The notes beneath the pieces are model-generated. The model was not told where the DNA came from and made no database searches. It saw only the letters and a list, made by a program, of their open reading frames with translations. From Sporolactobacillus pectinivorans (GTDB taxonomy: Bacteria; Bacillota; Bacilli; Bacillales; Sporolactobacillaceae), in assembly GCF_002802965.1 (NCBI RefSeq), contig NZ_NXGA01000001.1:2516548-2580547 (forward strand): DNA of 64,000 bases. The letters run 5' to 3'. Shown piece after piece: positions 1 to 9,298 of this stretch. The position numbers and the translations under genes were made by a program. Position 1 is the first letter of the stretch, and the number at the start of each line of letters is the position of its first letter.

Positions 1-1
1 A

Positions 2-1225
2 TTCAGCGATGTGCACCAGATGAAGACCTGTCTTCAGGACGTGTTTGAGGACTTTACGGCGCAGCTGCTTCAGCTGGGCTATGTGAGCGGTCAAGACTAT
101 TTTCTGGATGGAACCAAGATCGAAGCCGATGCCAACCGCTACACGTTTGTTTGGAAAAAGGCGACCCAACACTATCAGGCGGCACTGCTGGAAAAGGTAA
201 AAGTCATTTTCTGTGAAATCAATGCTCAGGTCCGGCTGGATGATCAAGCGATTCAGAACTTCATGAGTGATCCCAAAGGAACCGTCTCCGCGCAGGAAAT
301 GGAACAGTGGACGGAAACCGTGGAGGAACAAGCCGGTGAACGGATCAAAACCCCGGCCCGGCGATCCCCCGATCACGTTTTGAAGAAAAGAATCACCTTA
401 CTGAAAAAAGACTTCATTCCAAGAGCCTACAAATATGAGGCACAAATACGAACCTGCGGAGAACGCAACAGCTATTCCAAGACGGATACAGACGCCATGA
501 AAAACGGCCAACTGAAACCGGGATACAATGTTCAGATGGGGACGGAAAACCAGATGATCCTGTTCTATACGGTCCACCAAAATCCCACCGATACACGGAC
601 GTTGATTCCTCATTTACAACAGTTAGCCCGTTCTCCGGTGGCCCATCCTGAACACGTGATTGCGGATGCCGGCTATGGAAGTGAAGCCCATTACCTCTAT
701 CTGATGGAAGGCCATTATCAGGGGCTGATCCCGTATAATCAACTGCGCAAAGAAGAAAAAAGACACTTCAAAAAGGATCTCAGTCACATCCAGAACTGGG
801 ACTATCACGAACAGGACGATCTTTTTATCTGTCCCTATCACCGCCGTGTCCTTTTCAAAAAATACATGACCCGAACGGATCATTACGGATACAAACGAGA
901 CTTCAAGATCTATGAATGTGAGGATTGTACCGGCTGTCCGTTCAAGAGCCGATGTACCAAAGCCAAAGGGAACCGTCAGGTCCACTACAATCCTGTTTAT
1001 GAAGAAACCAAGGCAGAGGCCCGCCGAGCGCTCCATTCAGAGGAAGGACGTGCACGGTATCGCCGCCGAAAGCTTGAGGATGAACCTGTTTTTGGCAATC
1101 TGAAACAAAACCTGCATTTCCGCCGATTCCATCTCCGGGGACTGAAAAAAGTCCACGTGGAATTCGGTTTATTAGCGTTGGCCCATAACCTGATGAAGAA
1201 AGTTAAAATCGATTTTCAGGAATAA
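2..1225 (+). CDS. IS1182 family transposase (5' end outside window)
   Basis: DDE-type transposase that would cut and rejoin the ends of its insertion sequence. The frame is open to the window edge, so the N-terminus is missing; the 404 residues visible from the GTG at 11 are most of the protein. Family landmarks are FLDGTKIEADANRY near residue 32 (first catalytic Asp), VIADAGYGSEAHY near residue 215 (second Asp), a CxxC-rich stretch near 305-318, and EDEPVFGNLKQN near residue 360 (the Glu), followed by the basic C-terminal helix usual for IS1182. No frameshift or stop is seen in the visible part, so the element may be intact. Confidence 0.9.
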   Translation, partial: FSDVHQMKTCLQDVFEDFTAQLLQLGYVSGQDYFLDGTKIEADANRYTFVWKKATQHYQAALLEKVKVIFCEINAQVRLDDQAIQNFMSDPKGTVSAQEMEQWTETVEEQAGERIKTPARRSPDHVLKKRITLLKKDFIPRAYKYEAQIRTCGERNSYSKTDTDAMKNGQLKPGYNVQMGTENQMILFYTVHQNPTDTRTLIPHLQQLARSPVAHPEHVIADAGYGSEAHYLYLMEGHYQGLIPYNQLRKEEKRHFKKDLSHIQNWDYHEQDDLFICPYHRRVLFKKYMTRTDHYGYKRDFKIYECEDCTGCPFKSRCTKAKGNRQVHYNPVYEETKAEARRALHSEEGRARYRRRKLEDEPVFGNLKQNLHFRRFHLRGLKKVHVEFGLLALAHNLMKKVKIDFQE

Positions 1226-1271
1226 AAATAGAGGGAAGGCCTCCCTCTTTTAGGTCAAAAAACAAAGAAAG

Positions 1272-1317
1272 ATGAAAAGTGGAGAGAAACGCTCGAACGT
1301 TTCTCTCCACTTTTCAT
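1272..1317. terminator. Perfect 20-bp hairpin after the transposase
   Basis: Arms at 1272-1291 and 1298-1317 are perfectly complementary around a 6-nt loop (CTCGAA). No long T run follows, so it may be a structural element of the IS rather than a classic terminator. Confidence 0.55.
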
Positions 1318-1459
1318 TTCTGGAGGCTTTTAGGACAGCCTCTCCCAATTATTTAAAATTTTTACTATTTCAATAGATTTCTGACGGTTTTAGAAAACTT
1401 AGCGTTTTTGTGAACATCTATACTGCACATAGAGTTTCCGCTAAAGAGAAGAATGATCT

Positions 1460-2416
1460 TCAGTAACCGAGTTTTCTGTCAACTACATTGATTAATGGTT
1501 TTCCGTCTCTGAAATTCTCAAGATTCTTCCGGATCAATTCCGCCCTTTTCTTTAGTTTGCCCGGCCCGGCGCCGAGCGAATGAGAAGTAATCAAGACGTT
1601 TGGAAAATTCCACAGCTCACTGTCCTCCGGCAGCGGCTCGTGAGATGTAACATCCAGTCCGGCACCGCCCATTCTTCCGCTGCGAAGTGCACGGATCAGT
1701 GCCTGTTCATCGACAGTAGCACCGCGCCCGACATTGATAAAAATAGCCCCTTCTTTCATAAACGAGAACTTTGTTTCGTCGAACAGCCCTTCTGTTTCAG
1801 CCGTCAGCGGCAGCACATTGACTACAAAATCGCTTTCCCCGAGAACAGTGCTCAGACCGTTCATATCAAATACGTCATCTACACAATCCGGCTTTTTCGT
1901 CACGGTACGTTTGACCGCCAAGATGCGGGAACCGAAAGCTTTAAGACGTACAGCAGCTTCCAAACCGATATCTCCAAGCCCGATAATAGCAACCGTTGAC
2001 CCTTCCAACTGACGTACCTCGGGCTCCACGTGCCAGATATGCTTTTCAGTCTGCCTAACGTAGAGAGGCAACTGGCGAACAAATGCCAAAATCAGCGCTA
2101 GGATATGTTCCGCTCCAAGCGCGCCGAATACACCACTTGCGTTGGTCACCGTTACCTGATCTTTCAAAAGATGATGGTGCGCAAAATGATCGGCTCCCGC
2201 ACTCGGAAGCTGGAGCCAGCTCAGATTCGTCATTGCCTGAATCATCCGATCTGAAGGCCAGCCGATAAAAGCATCAGCGTTCTTAAAAATCTCCGGTTTG
2301 CTTTCAAGTCCATCGACGCAGAACTGAAAATCATTTTTAAATTGTTCAGTGAATTGAGTCATCAGCTCAACAGGCAATTTAAATTCATCAGAAAATCCAA
2401 ATATAATCTTTTTCAA
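1460..2416 (-). CDS. D-isomer-specific 2-hydroxyacid dehydrogenase
   Basis: Cytoplasmic NAD(P)-dependent oxidoreductase of 318 residues that interconverts 2-keto acids and D-2-hydroxy acids. The Rossmann motif GLGDIG lies near residue 147. The catalytic set of the family is present: Arg in NVGRGATVDE, Glu in DVTSHEPLP and His in ITSHSLG. The start is a TTG preceded by a purine-rich stretch. The gene stands alone between the IS and luxS. It resembles the YoaD/GhrA group of phosphoglycerate-dehydrogenase-like proteins; the substrate cannot be read from sequence. Its promoter must lie in the 2417-2620 interval. Confidence 0.85.
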   Translation of the reverse strand: MKKIIFGFSDEFKLPVELMTQFTEQFKNDFQFCVDGLESKPEIFKNADAFIGWPSDRMIQAMTNLSWLQLPSAGADHFAHHHLLKDQVTVTNASGVFGALGAEHILALILAFVRQLPLYVRQTEKHIWHVEPEVRQLEGSTVAIIGLGDIGLEAAVRLKAFGSRILAVKRTVTKKPDCVDDVFDMNGLSTVLGESDFVVNVLPLTAETEGLFDETKFSFMKEGAIFINVGRGATVDEQALIRALRSGRMGGAGLDVTSHEPLPEDSELWNFPNVLITSHSLGAGPGKLKKRAELIRKNLENFRDGKPLINVVDRKLGY

Positions 2417-2747
2417 CCCGTTTCACCCACCCTTAACTTAAAATAATCATTAACGCAGAGTCGCTTACAGCTATGTAACAAATGCCAGTCGTTCTTCAGA
2501 ATTCTACGTCAACCATTTTCATCATAGCTATTACTTTTAGTATAAATCACATTTTCTTTTTGAATCCAGAAAAACAGACAGAAGCACTGATCATCATCCT
2601 TAATTGTTATGAATAAAGAAAAAGTATCACAGTCGAGTCCTGTGATATCTTAAGATTTTATACTATCTTTTGAAAAAGACATGCCCGGAACGGATTCCGG
2701 ACATGTCTTTTAATTCTGTCAAGAGACACACAAATACATTATACCTG
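2417..2747. other. Intergenic stretch between dehydrogenase and luxS
   Basis: No gene seen. It holds the presumed promoter of the dehydrogenase, a small 8-bp hairpin (2625-2632 with 2640-2647), and the luxS terminator described separately. Confidence 0.6.
2675..2710 (-). terminator. Terminator of luxS
   Basis: Arms at 2675-2690 and 2695-2710 form a 16-bp stem. The one non-Watson-Crick position is a G-U pair only when transcribed from the minus strand, which assigns it to luxS. A T run follows on that strand. Confidence 0.8.
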
Positions 2748-3233
2748 TTATTGTATTCCCTCAGGAATATGTCTCTGAAACGGATCGTCACTGATACCGG
2801 CATCCAGAACGATTTTTGCATACTCTTTGGCGCCAAAAAGTGAGTGGTCTTTATAGTTTCCACAGCTGACCGGCGACACAGCAGGAACAACAGTCGTCGT
2901 CAGAACTTTCTCAAGAGAATTCTTTAAGGCGGTTGCTATCTCTGATGGCTTGTGCTCATTCCAAATGATCAGATAAAATCCGGTCCTGCAGCCCATCGGG
3001 GAAATATCGATAACTCCCGTCAGCTCATCGCGCATGTAAGTCGCCAAAAGATGCTCCAGTGTATGAAGCGCCCCAGTAGGAACGGCCGACGTATTAGGTT
3101 GAAGCAACCTCAGATCAAATTTCTGAACCAAACTTCCCTTCGTGTCATTCTCAGTACCTGCCAGACGGACGTAAGGTGCCTTGACCAGCCTATGATCTAA
3201 CTGAAAACTTTCAACTTTTGCCACTGTGCTCAT
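2748..3233 (-). CDS. luxS: S-ribosylhomocysteine lyase
   Basis: Cleaves S-ribosylhomocysteine to homocysteine and the autoinducer-2 precursor DPD, in the activated methyl cycle. The metal site is present: HTLEH at residues 57-61 and the Cys of SCGNYKDH at 124. About 161 residues, as usual for LuxS. The frame runs further upstream, but family proteins begin just before VESFxLDH, so I start at ATG 3233; a GTG three codons later (3224) has the better spacing to GGGG and could be the real start. It lies directly downstream of the oxidoreductase and a small open frame with almost no gaps, so they may be co-transcribed. No pfs/mtn gene is adjacent. Confidence 0.95.
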   Translation of the reverse strand: MSTVAKVESFQLDHRLVKAPYVRLAGTENDTKGSLVQKFDLRLLQPNTSAVPTGALHTLEHLLATYMRDELTGVIDISPMGCRTGFYLIIWNEHKPSEIATALKNSLEKVLTTTVVPAVSPVSCGNYKDHSLFGAKEYAKIVLDAGISDDPFQRHIPEGIQ

Positions 3234-3277
3234 CCCCAAGTAAACAGATTGAATTAGTGTAGCCAGAATAACATAAA

Positions 3278-3502
3278 TCAATGAATCTGTAAAACAAGAG
3301 CCTCGTTCATAGAAAAACAGCGGGAACCTATTTCTTTTCTGCAGCCTTGCTCCAAAATTAAATGAATCATCAGCTCAGTATATGAAAATCCTTCTTTTCT
3401 GACTCCGAGCGAGTACATCAGGTCTTGATAGTGTCTGTTCGAAAGGGAGTGGCGAGGAGAAGGATAGCAGGCTAAAAACAGCGCCTGCATTAGGTCGTCC
3501 AT
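3278..3502 (-). CDS. Small hypothetical protein, 74 aa
   Basis: Not recognised. The frame begins 6 bp after the oxidoreductase stop and ends upstream of luxS, filling the gap with no spare room, which is the main argument that it is real. It has one Cys-containing central stretch, no membrane segment and no known motif. No good Shine-Dalgarno sequence precedes the ATG, so it would rely on translational coupling. It may equally be untranslated leader of luxS. Confidence 0.35.
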   Translation of the reverse strand: MDDLMQALFLACYPSPRHSLSNRHYQDLMYSLGVRKEGFSYTELMIHLILEQGCRKEIGSRCFSMNEALVLQIH

Positions 3503-3508
3503 CCGGAA

Positions 3509-4630
3509 TCAGGAAAGCGGGAACCAGCCGCTTGGTTTAGTAATGATTTTCCATAGACGATCCGGAACAACCAGTTCATCCTGTTTGTCAGGATTTAGGG
3601 TCACATGAATCTGATCAACCTGATTATCGCGCACTTTTTGCGTCCAGTCCGGATCGATAATCGCTTCTCTTCCGAGCGCTACAAGATCAGCCCCGTCGTG
3701 AAGACCGGCGACTGCTTCTTCCGGATAGTGAATGCCGCCAACGGCAATCAGCGGGACACGTCCGTGAATATGGGCCGACACAACGTGTACAATCGTGTCG
3801 CTTCCTTCTTCTTTTCCTGCCGGAACGGTCTTAATATTATTTTGCGACACATGTAGATAATGCACACCGCGTTCAATCAGCCCATCAACAAGCTGAAGCG
3901 TGTCATCGACTGAGTAACCGGCATACCGATGAATTTCCTCAGGTGAAAAGCGGTAACCGACAATAAACGAATCATCGGCATATTTTTTAACGACTGACTG
4001 CACTTCTTCAAGCACGGCAAACGGGAAACGCAGCCGTTTTTCCAAGGTTCCGCCCCACTGATCTGAGCGCTGGTTGAAATGTGCGGATACAAACTGCTGG
4101 ATCAGATAATGATTTGCCCCGTGGATTTCGATTCCATCAAAACCGGCACGGATTGCCTGTCTGGCGGCAAGTCCATATTCATGAATGACCGTCTCGATCT
4201 GTTCCTGAGTCATCGCCTGAGGGACAATCTCAGGGTTGGAAAAAGATGGCACTTCGCTGGCGCTGACCGTTTGATTAAACAGGACGAAGTGAGGATCAGC
4301 TTCACTTCCGCCATGGTGAATTTGAAGCACTGCTTTGCTCCCGGCAGATTTAATGGCTTCAGCCATTTTTTTCAGCCGTGGCAGTACTGCATCGTCATAA
4401 GCAATAAACTGATGATCAAAGGCCACTCCTGTCGGGGAGACAGCAATGCACGCAGACACAAACAGACCGGCAATCGCTGCACGTCGTTTATAGTAAGCCA
4501 GTTCCTGATCTGAAACCGTACCGTTCAGATTACCCGACCATGTAGTCATCGGGGCAATCGCCAGCCGGTTTGACAGCCTTACGCCATTGGGCAGAGTAAC
4601 CGGCTGAAACAATTCATCATATGAAGACAT
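3509..4630 (-). CDS. Old Yellow Enzyme-like NADH:flavin oxidoreductase
   Basis: FMN-dependent TIM-barrel enzyme that reduces activated C=C bonds or related electrophiles. About 373 residues from the chosen ATG, which has GGAG 9-10 nt upstream; the frame extends 14 codons further without a better signal. Landmarks are NRLAIAPMTTWSG near the N-terminus, QIHHGG, EIHGANHYLIQQF in the substrate-binding region, SAHFNQRSDQWGG, and the C-terminal phosphate-binding GADLVALGREAIIDPDW. These place it in the NemA/YqiG-like branch. It heads the possible operon with the small frame and luxS. Confidence 0.9.
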   Translation of the reverse strand: MSSYDELFQPVTLPNGVRLSNRLAIAPMTTWSGNLNGTVSDQELAYYKRRAAIAGLFVSACIAVSPTGVAFDHQFIAYDDAVLPRLKKMAEAIKSAGSKAVLQIHHGGSEADPHFVLFNQTVSASEVPSFSNPEIVPQAMTQEQIETVIHEYGLAARQAIRAGFDGIEIHGANHYLIQQFVSAHFNQRSDQWGGTLEKRLRFPFAVLEEVQSVVKKYADDSFIVGYRFSPEEIHRYAGYSVDDTLQLVDGLIERGVHYLHVSQNNIKTVPAGKEEGSDTIVHVVSAHIHGRVPLIAVGGIHYPEEAVAGLHDGADLVALGREAIIDPDWTQKVRDNQVDQIHVTLNPDKQDELVVPDRLWKIITKPSGWFPLS

Positions 4631-4733
4631 CGAAAACACTCCTTCTTCCCAGCAATGGAATATGAAATTCACTATTCATTATAGACGAATCTGCGCCTTA
4701 CCATGTAAGATTATGCTTCTGCTATTTCCACGT

Positions 4734-5492
4734 TCACAAAGAAAGATCAATCTCGACCGGACAATGATCCGACCCTGTGACATCAGCCAATATTTTTGCA
4801 TCGTCAACTTGCTCTTTGAGCCGGTCCGAGATGACGAAATAATCAATACGCCAGCCAATATTCCTTGCTCTCGCATTTCCCATATACGACCACCATGAAT
4901 AAGCGCCCCCGCGATCTGGAAAAAGATAACGAAAACTGTCGGTAAATCCAGTATCAAGCAGCTTGGAAAAATCATTTCTTTCCTCGATTGTAAATCCGGC
5001 GTTTTTCATGTTGGGCTTAGGATTTTTCAGATCAATAGCCTGATGGGCCACATTCAAATCCCCGCAAAAAACGACCGGTTTATGGGCATCCAGCTCATGA
5101 ATATAATCCGTAAATGCTTTGCCCCACTGAAGACGATAGTCAAGCCGCTTCAGATCACGCTGAGAATTGGGTGTGTACACAGTTATGAGGTAATAATTTT
5201 CATATTCAAGAGTAATCACTCTACCCTCATGGTCATGCTCCTCGATTCCTATCCCATAAGAGACATTCAGGGGCTTATTCCTCGTAAAAATGGCTGTCCC
5301 GGAGTATCCCTTCTTTTCCGCGTCATACCAGTATTGCAGGTAATCGGATGTCTGAAAGTCAACCTGATCCCGCTGAAGCTTTGTCTCCTGGATGCAGAGT
5401 GCATCGGCTTGAGTCTCTTCCAGCCATTGACCGATATCCATTTTGCGCTGCAATGCCCTAAAACCATTTACATTCCATGAAATAAATTTCAA
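4734..5492 (-). CDS. exoA: Exodeoxyribonuclease III / AP endonuclease
   Basis: Mg-dependent 3'-5' exonuclease and AP endonuclease of base-excision repair. At 252 residues it is the normal ExoA length. It opens with [13 protein letters not shown], has the metal-binding Glu in CIQETKLQ near residue 36, FCGDLNVAH near residue 142, and the C-terminal GWRIDYF and GSDHCPVEI motifs (catalytic His-Asp). It follows pncB on the same strand but a strong hairpin separates them. No upstream Shine-Dalgarno is striking; the start agrees with the family. Confidence 0.95.
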   Translation of the reverse strand: MKFISWNVNGFRALQRKMDIGQWLEETQADALCIQETKLQRDQVDFQTSDYLQYWYDAEKKGYSGTAIFTRNKPLNVSYGIGIEEHDHEGRVITLEYENYYLITVYTPNSQRDLKRLDYRLQWGKAFTDYIHELDAHKPVVFCGDLNVAHQAIDLKNPKPNMKNAGFTIEERNDFSKLLDTGFTDSFRYLFPDRGGAYSWWSYMGNARARNIGWRIDYFVISDRLKEQVDDAKILADVTGSDHCPVEIDLSL

Positions 5493-5556
5493 GTTATTTT
5501 CCCCTCACTGACTTTATTATCCATGCTGCTATGATTCTATTACATTATTCCGTTCA

Positions 5557-5605
5557 TTACAAAGGATCCGTCCAGAGACACAATGCCTCAGACGGACCCT
5601 TTAAA
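5557..5605 (-). terminator. Terminator after pncB
   Basis: AAAGGATCCGTC and GACGGACCCTTT pair across an imperfect 12-13 bp stem between pncB and exoA; placed on the minus strand because it directly follows pncB. Confidence 0.6.
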
Positions 5606-5624
5606 ATTGATTAAGCAATCATCA

Positions 5625-7097
5625 TTATTTTCCACTGAACTCTTCAGAATATCTGTTCAGAAGGTCATATTTGGTATTCCATACTTTTGGCGATAAATCC
5701 ACATAATAATTATGTGGATTTTCAAAGCGAAGCACTTCCGCCCATTGCCGTTCGACCTGCTGTTTCGCGAAATTTCTGATCGCAATAACGGATGGGCTTT
5801 CATAGCAAAGCCGGCCGTCTTTAAATATCTGTTTGCGCAGCAGCTCAGCTTTATAATTTTTCAATGTTTTCTTTTTCCAAGTAAAGACCGGGTCGAAAAT
5901 GGTCAGTGGTTTGCTTTCATCAAGCGTTTCATTGTTGTCACAAATCAGGTCGGCAATAGCTTTGTCCGCGTCCTTTTCATAGATGCGATAAATTTTCTTA
6001 AATCCTGGATTTGTGATTTTTTCCTCGTTCTCACTGATCTTAATTCTCGGTACAACCTTGCCTTCCTTTTCAACTGCGACTAATTTGTAAACACCGCCGA
6101 AAACCGGTTCAGATTTTGCCGTGATCAGCCGCTCACCGACACCAAATGAGTTAATCTGCGCGCCTTCTGCCAGCACATCTTTGATAATATGTTCATCCAG
6201 TGAGTTGGAAATAACAATAATTGCTTTTGGAAAACCCGCCGCATCAAGAGCCTTCCTGACCCTCTTGGTCAGATAAGTAATATCGCCGGAATCAATCCGG
6301 ATGCCAAGCGGCTCATGACCGCTTTCACGAAGTTCCTTAAATACTTTAATCGCGTTGGGCAGGCCCGATTTCAATACGTTATACGTATCAATCAGCACGA
6401 GGCACTGGTCCGGATAAGCCCGTGCCCAAGCCCGAAAAGCTTCAAGCTCGCTGTCAAAAAGCTGAACCCAGCTGTGCGCCATCGTGCCGGAAACCGGAAT
6501 GTCAAACATCATGCCGGCAAGCGTATTAGCTGTCGCTGAACAGCCGCCGATCACAGCAGCGCGTGCCCCATAAATAGCACCATCGTAACCCTGAGCGCGC
6601 CGTGACCCAAATTCCATAACGGAACGGTTGCCGGCGACGCGGCAGATCCGGCTGGCTTTTGTAGCGATCAGCGTCTGATGGTTAATCGTCACAAGCACCA
6701 TCGTTTCCAAAAGCTGTGCCTGAATGGCAGGTCCCCTCACAGTGACCAGCGGTTCGTTTGGAAATACGGGATAGCCTTCCGGGATGGCCCAGACATCACA
6801 GGAAAATTTAAAATGCGCCAAATAATCCAGAAATTTTTCGGAAAATTGTCCGGTTGACCGAAGATAATTGACATCATCTTCGGTAAACTGAAGATCTTCA
6901 AGATATTCAATCAGCTGGTCCACTCCTGCCATGATGCAGTAGCCGCCCCCGTCAGGAACTCTTCGGAAATACATGTCAAAATAAACGATCTGGTCGCCTA
7001 CTCCCTCTTCCAGATAACTATTCCCCATGGTGAGTTCGTAAAAATCAACCAGCATTGTCAGATCCCGGTCATTCCTCACGTCAAACCTGCATTCCAT
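5625..7097 (-). CDS. pncB: Nicotinate phosphoribosyltransferase
   Basis: Converts nicotinate and PRPP to nicotinate mononucleotide, the entry step of NAD salvage. At 490 residues it has full family length. Characteristic segments are DFYELTMGNSYLE near residue 17, the HQTLIATKASRI helix, EFGSRRAQGYDGAIYGARAA (phosphoribosyl binding), GTMAHSWVQLF, and GIRIDSGDI. A purine-rich GGGGGA lies before the ATG. No nicotinamidase or other NAD gene is adjacent. Confidence 0.95.
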   Translation of the reverse strand: MECRFDVRNDRDLTMLVDFYELTMGNSYLEEGVGDQIVYFDMYFRRVPDGGGYCIMAGVDQLIEYLEDLQFTEDDVNYLRSTGQFSEKFLDYLAHFKFSCDVWAIPEGYPVFPNEPLVTVRGPAIQAQLLETMVLVTINHQTLIATKASRICRVAGNRSVMEFGSRRAQGYDGAIYGARAAVIGGCSATANTLAGMMFDIPVSGTMAHSWVQLFDSELEAFRAWARAYPDQCLVLIDTYNVLKSGLPNAIKVFKELRESGHEPLGIRIDSGDITYLTKRVRKALDAAGFPKAIIVISNSLDEHIIKDVLAEGAQINSFGVGERLITAKSEPVFGGVYKLVAVEKEGKVVPRIKISENEEKITNPGFKKIYRIYEKDADKAIADLICDNNETLDESKPLTIFDPVFTWKKKTLKNYKAELLRKQIFKDGRLCYESPSVIAIRNFAKQQVERQWAEVLRFENPHNYYVDLSPKVWNTKYDLLNRYSEEFSGK

Positions 7098-7201
7098 CTT
7101 TTTATTTCCCCCAATTATGGTTGGTTATGTAAGCATATATATTGAGTCGAGTATACTATTGACAGACAATCTTGTAAACCGAAAACGGATTCATGAAAAT
7201 G

Positions 7202-7633
7202 TTATTTAAATGGCATCAACCTTTTTTCAAAAAAATGCTGGCTGTAACCTGCCGGATGATCTTCAACGACTCCGTACTCTATATAACCGTGTCTTTTATA
7301 AAATTCCGGAGCCTGAAAACTGAAGGTATCCAGTAAAATAAGCCGGCATTGCTTCTCTTTCGCCAATCTTTCAGCCATCCTTAAAAGTTTACTTCCATAA
7401 CCTTTTCCTCTCATGCTCTGATCCACCCAGAGAAAATCGACGTGCAAGTGGGCCCAAAAAATTGTTCCCGTTATGCCGCCGAATAGTTTACCCGCGTCAT
7501 CTTTAAGCAGCAAGTTAAGATTTTCAACGGAGGATTTTATTTGATCCGGAAGACAGCTTGCGTTGTATTTGATAAGTTTTGACCGAATGTAATCAGCAGC
7601 CCTTTTATCATTCCATTGTTCTGAAATATACAT
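7202..7633 (-). CDS. GNAT family N-acetyltransferase
   Basis: 143-residue acetyl-CoA-dependent transferase of unknown substrate. The acetyl-CoA loop is QSMRGKGYGSKLL near residue 75, followed by the usual beta-strand and helix (LILLDTFSFQAPEFYKRHGY). A GGGGGAG ribosome site precedes the ATG. Single gene, divergent from the HAD phosphatase gene. Confidence 0.85.
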   Translation of the reverse strand: MYISEQWNDKRAADYIRSKLIKYNASCLPDQIKSSVENLNLLLKDDAGKLFGGITGTIFWAHLHVDFLWVDQSMRGKGYGSKLLRMAERLAKEKQCRLILLDTFSFQAPEFYKRHGYIEYGVVEDHPAGYSQHFFEKRLMPFK

Positions 7634-7876
7634 TATTATTCTCCCCCGTAAAGTTTTATTTTTCCCATTCTCAGTCTATATTACCAAAGAATTGTTGTGG
7701 TTCGCCGGCAATTTCTCCGGACTTTTCAAACAGCCTCTATTATGAAGATTTGATTTCAGGGCCAATTCTATTAAAAGTCATTTTATGGAAAAGCAGCCTT
7801 ATTTCCTGTTAACTTCTTATTAGAAAGCGGTATACTGATACTGTGACTGCAAAGTGAAATTTAGGAGGATCCTATT

Positions 7877-8689
7877 TTGATAAAACTGATTGCCATTGAT
7901 CTCGACGGTACCCTGCTGAATGACGAAAAAAAAATCAGCTTGAACTCCAGACATGCACTGCTGGAAGCAAAGAAAATGGGCGTCAAAATTGTTATTTGTT
8001 CAGGAAGACCGATAGCCGGAATCAGGGAATACCTGGATTTTCTCGGACTGAATGAAGCAGGAAACTATGCGATTACATACAACGGAGGGCTGGTACAGGA
8101 AACGGACAGCGGAACTGTTCTTTCCGAAAAAATTCTGACCAGAAATGACATTATTTCACTTTACACGCTCAGCCAGAAGCTCGGGGTACCGATGAATTTT
8201 ATCGATCGGGAAAATGTTTACTGTCCGATTCCGCCGGAAGGAAGGCCTTCATTATATGGAACGGTCATGCACTCATTGCCTTTTATCGGTGCGTCAATGG
8301 AACGTCTGCCCGGTGATCTGAAAGTGAATAAAGTCGTTTTCTGTACAGAACAGCAGCTGCTCGACTCGGCTATCCAGGAAATACCGGAATCCTTCCGTGA
8401 GAAATACACGCTAATGAAATCAAGAACGATTCTTTTGGAAATCATGAACAGAGATGTGGATAAGGGTAGGGGACTTCAAGCCTTAGGCAAGTATCTGAAT
8501 ATACGAGCTGAAGAAATAATGACATTAGGAGATCAGGAAAACGATCTGGCTATGATCCGGTACGCTGGAACGGGCGTGGCAATGGGCAATGCTATTCAAA
8601 AAGTCAAGGATGCCGCGCAGTTCGTGACCAAAACCAACATTGAAGACGGCGTTGCCTTTGCGGTTGAAAAATTTGTTCTCACTCAATAA
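7877..8689 (+). CDS. Cof-type HAD-IIB phosphatase
   Basis: Cytoplasmic sugar-phosphate phosphatase of the Cof/YidA type, 270 residues. The catalytic DLDGTLL is at residues 8-14, motif II is in VICSGRP near residue 43, and the C-terminal GDQENDLAMIRYAGTGVAMGNA holds the Mg-binding Asp pair and the cap return. The TTG start is decided by AGGAGG at 7863-7868, 8 nt upstream. The nearby minus-strand acetyltransferase is divergent. Substrate not predictable. Confidence 0.9.
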   Translation: MIKLIAIDLDGTLLNDEKKISLNSRHALLEAKKMGVKIVICSGRPIAGIREYLDFLGLNEAGNYAITYNGGLVQETDSGTVLSEKILTRNDIISLYTLSQKLGVPMNFIDRENVYCPIPPEGRPSLYGTVMHSLPFIGASMERLPGDLKVNKVVFCTEQQLLDSAIQEIPESFREKYTLMKSRTILLEIMNRDVDKGRGLQALGKYLNIRAEEIMTLGDQENDLAMIRYAGTGVAMGNAIQKVKDAAQFVTKTNIEDGVAFAVEKFVLTQ

Positions 8690-8737
8690 TCTGCCAAACA
8701 ACCAGGAACAATACAAATACAGAATCTATTTTTAACA

Positions 8738-8791
8738 AAAAAAGCGCCTCCCCTGATTGATCTCGTTTCGCTCAGGACTGGAAGGTGCTTT
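8738..8791. terminator. Hairpin between HAD gene and doxX gene
   Basis: AAAGCGCCTCCC and GGAAGGTGCTTT pair imperfectly between two convergent genes, so it may terminate both. Confidence 0.5.
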
Positions 8792-8824
8792 CTGTAATTA
8801 ATAAGTGAATGAACGTATAGAGTT

Positions 8825-9223
8825 TTATCCGAAGATCAGTGAGTCCAGGCTATAAGCACCGGCACCAATCAAAGCTATGCCGATGACAACGACAATAATC
8901 AGAAGATTGTATTCGAAGCCGTTTTCGGTAATCCAGTAACCATTTTTTCCATGAACCGTTGCTATAGCTACGACCATCGTACCGGTAATGAACAGAGCTG
9001 CCAGCGGCGTCAGCAATCCCAGAACAAACAATGCACCGCCGATTAATTCTGATAAACCCGCCATAATAGCCATGAATGCTCCCGGTTTAACCCCGATCGA
9101 TTCAAAGAAACCAGCGGTCCCCTTAATTCCATGACCGCCAAACCAGCCAAACAGTTTTTGCGTGCCGTGTCCGGCAAAAGTCACTCCTAGAACAATACGG
9201 ATTATCAGCAATCCTAAATTCAT
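8825..9223 (-). CDS. DoxX family membrane protein
   Basis: About 132 residues with four membrane helices. [19 protein letters not shown] and the following loop [10 protein letters not shown] are typical of DoxX/MhqP proteins, small membrane oxidoreductase-linked proteins often controlled by quinone or thiol stress. GGAG at 9235-9238 suits a TTG at 9226 or the next codon ATG at 9223. An MhqR-like operator sits about 30 bp upstream, matching the copies before the MarR gene and the hydrolase-dioxygenase gene, so the three are likely one regulon. The role is inferred from B. subtilis mhqNOP. Confidence 0.85.
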   Translation of the reverse strand: MNLGLLIIRIVLGVTFAGHGTQKLFGWFGGHGIKGTAGFFESIGVKPGAFMAIMAGLSELIGGALFVLGLLTPLAALFITGTMVVAIATVHGKNGYWITENGFEYNLLIIVVVIGIALIGAGAYSLDSLIFG

Positions 9224-9255
9224 CAATTTAATCACTCCAATATTATTAATTAATA

Positions 9256-9273
9256 TATTCTTAATTCGAGATA
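9256..9273. promoter_or_regulatory. MhqR-like operator before doxX
   Basis: TATTCTTAATTCGAGATA, an imperfect inverted repeat matching the two other copies in this locus and the B. subtilis MhqR box as I remember it. Confidence 0.7.
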
Positions 9274-9298
9274 TCAAGGAAAAATCCAATAGGTAATA

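Larger units (their letters stand above)
1..1348 (+). mobile_element. IS1182-type insertion sequence, 3' part
   Basis: The left edge of the window cuts this element. It consists of the transposase gene, a short GC-rich hairpin just after the stop codon, a long perfect hairpin at 1272-1317, and a probable right end near 1327-1348, where TTTTAGGACAGCC reads like the inner part of IS1182-type terminal repeats. The outer boundary cannot be fixed because the left end and target duplication are not in view. Confidence 0.75.

Noticed and set aside
623..1036. 137-codon frame antisense to the transposase
   Set aside because: Mirror of a strongly conserved gene on the other strand; no independent evidence.
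2625..2647. Second terminator before luxS end
   Set aside because: An 8-bp stem without a T run and no gene ending there; noted only as a small hairpin.
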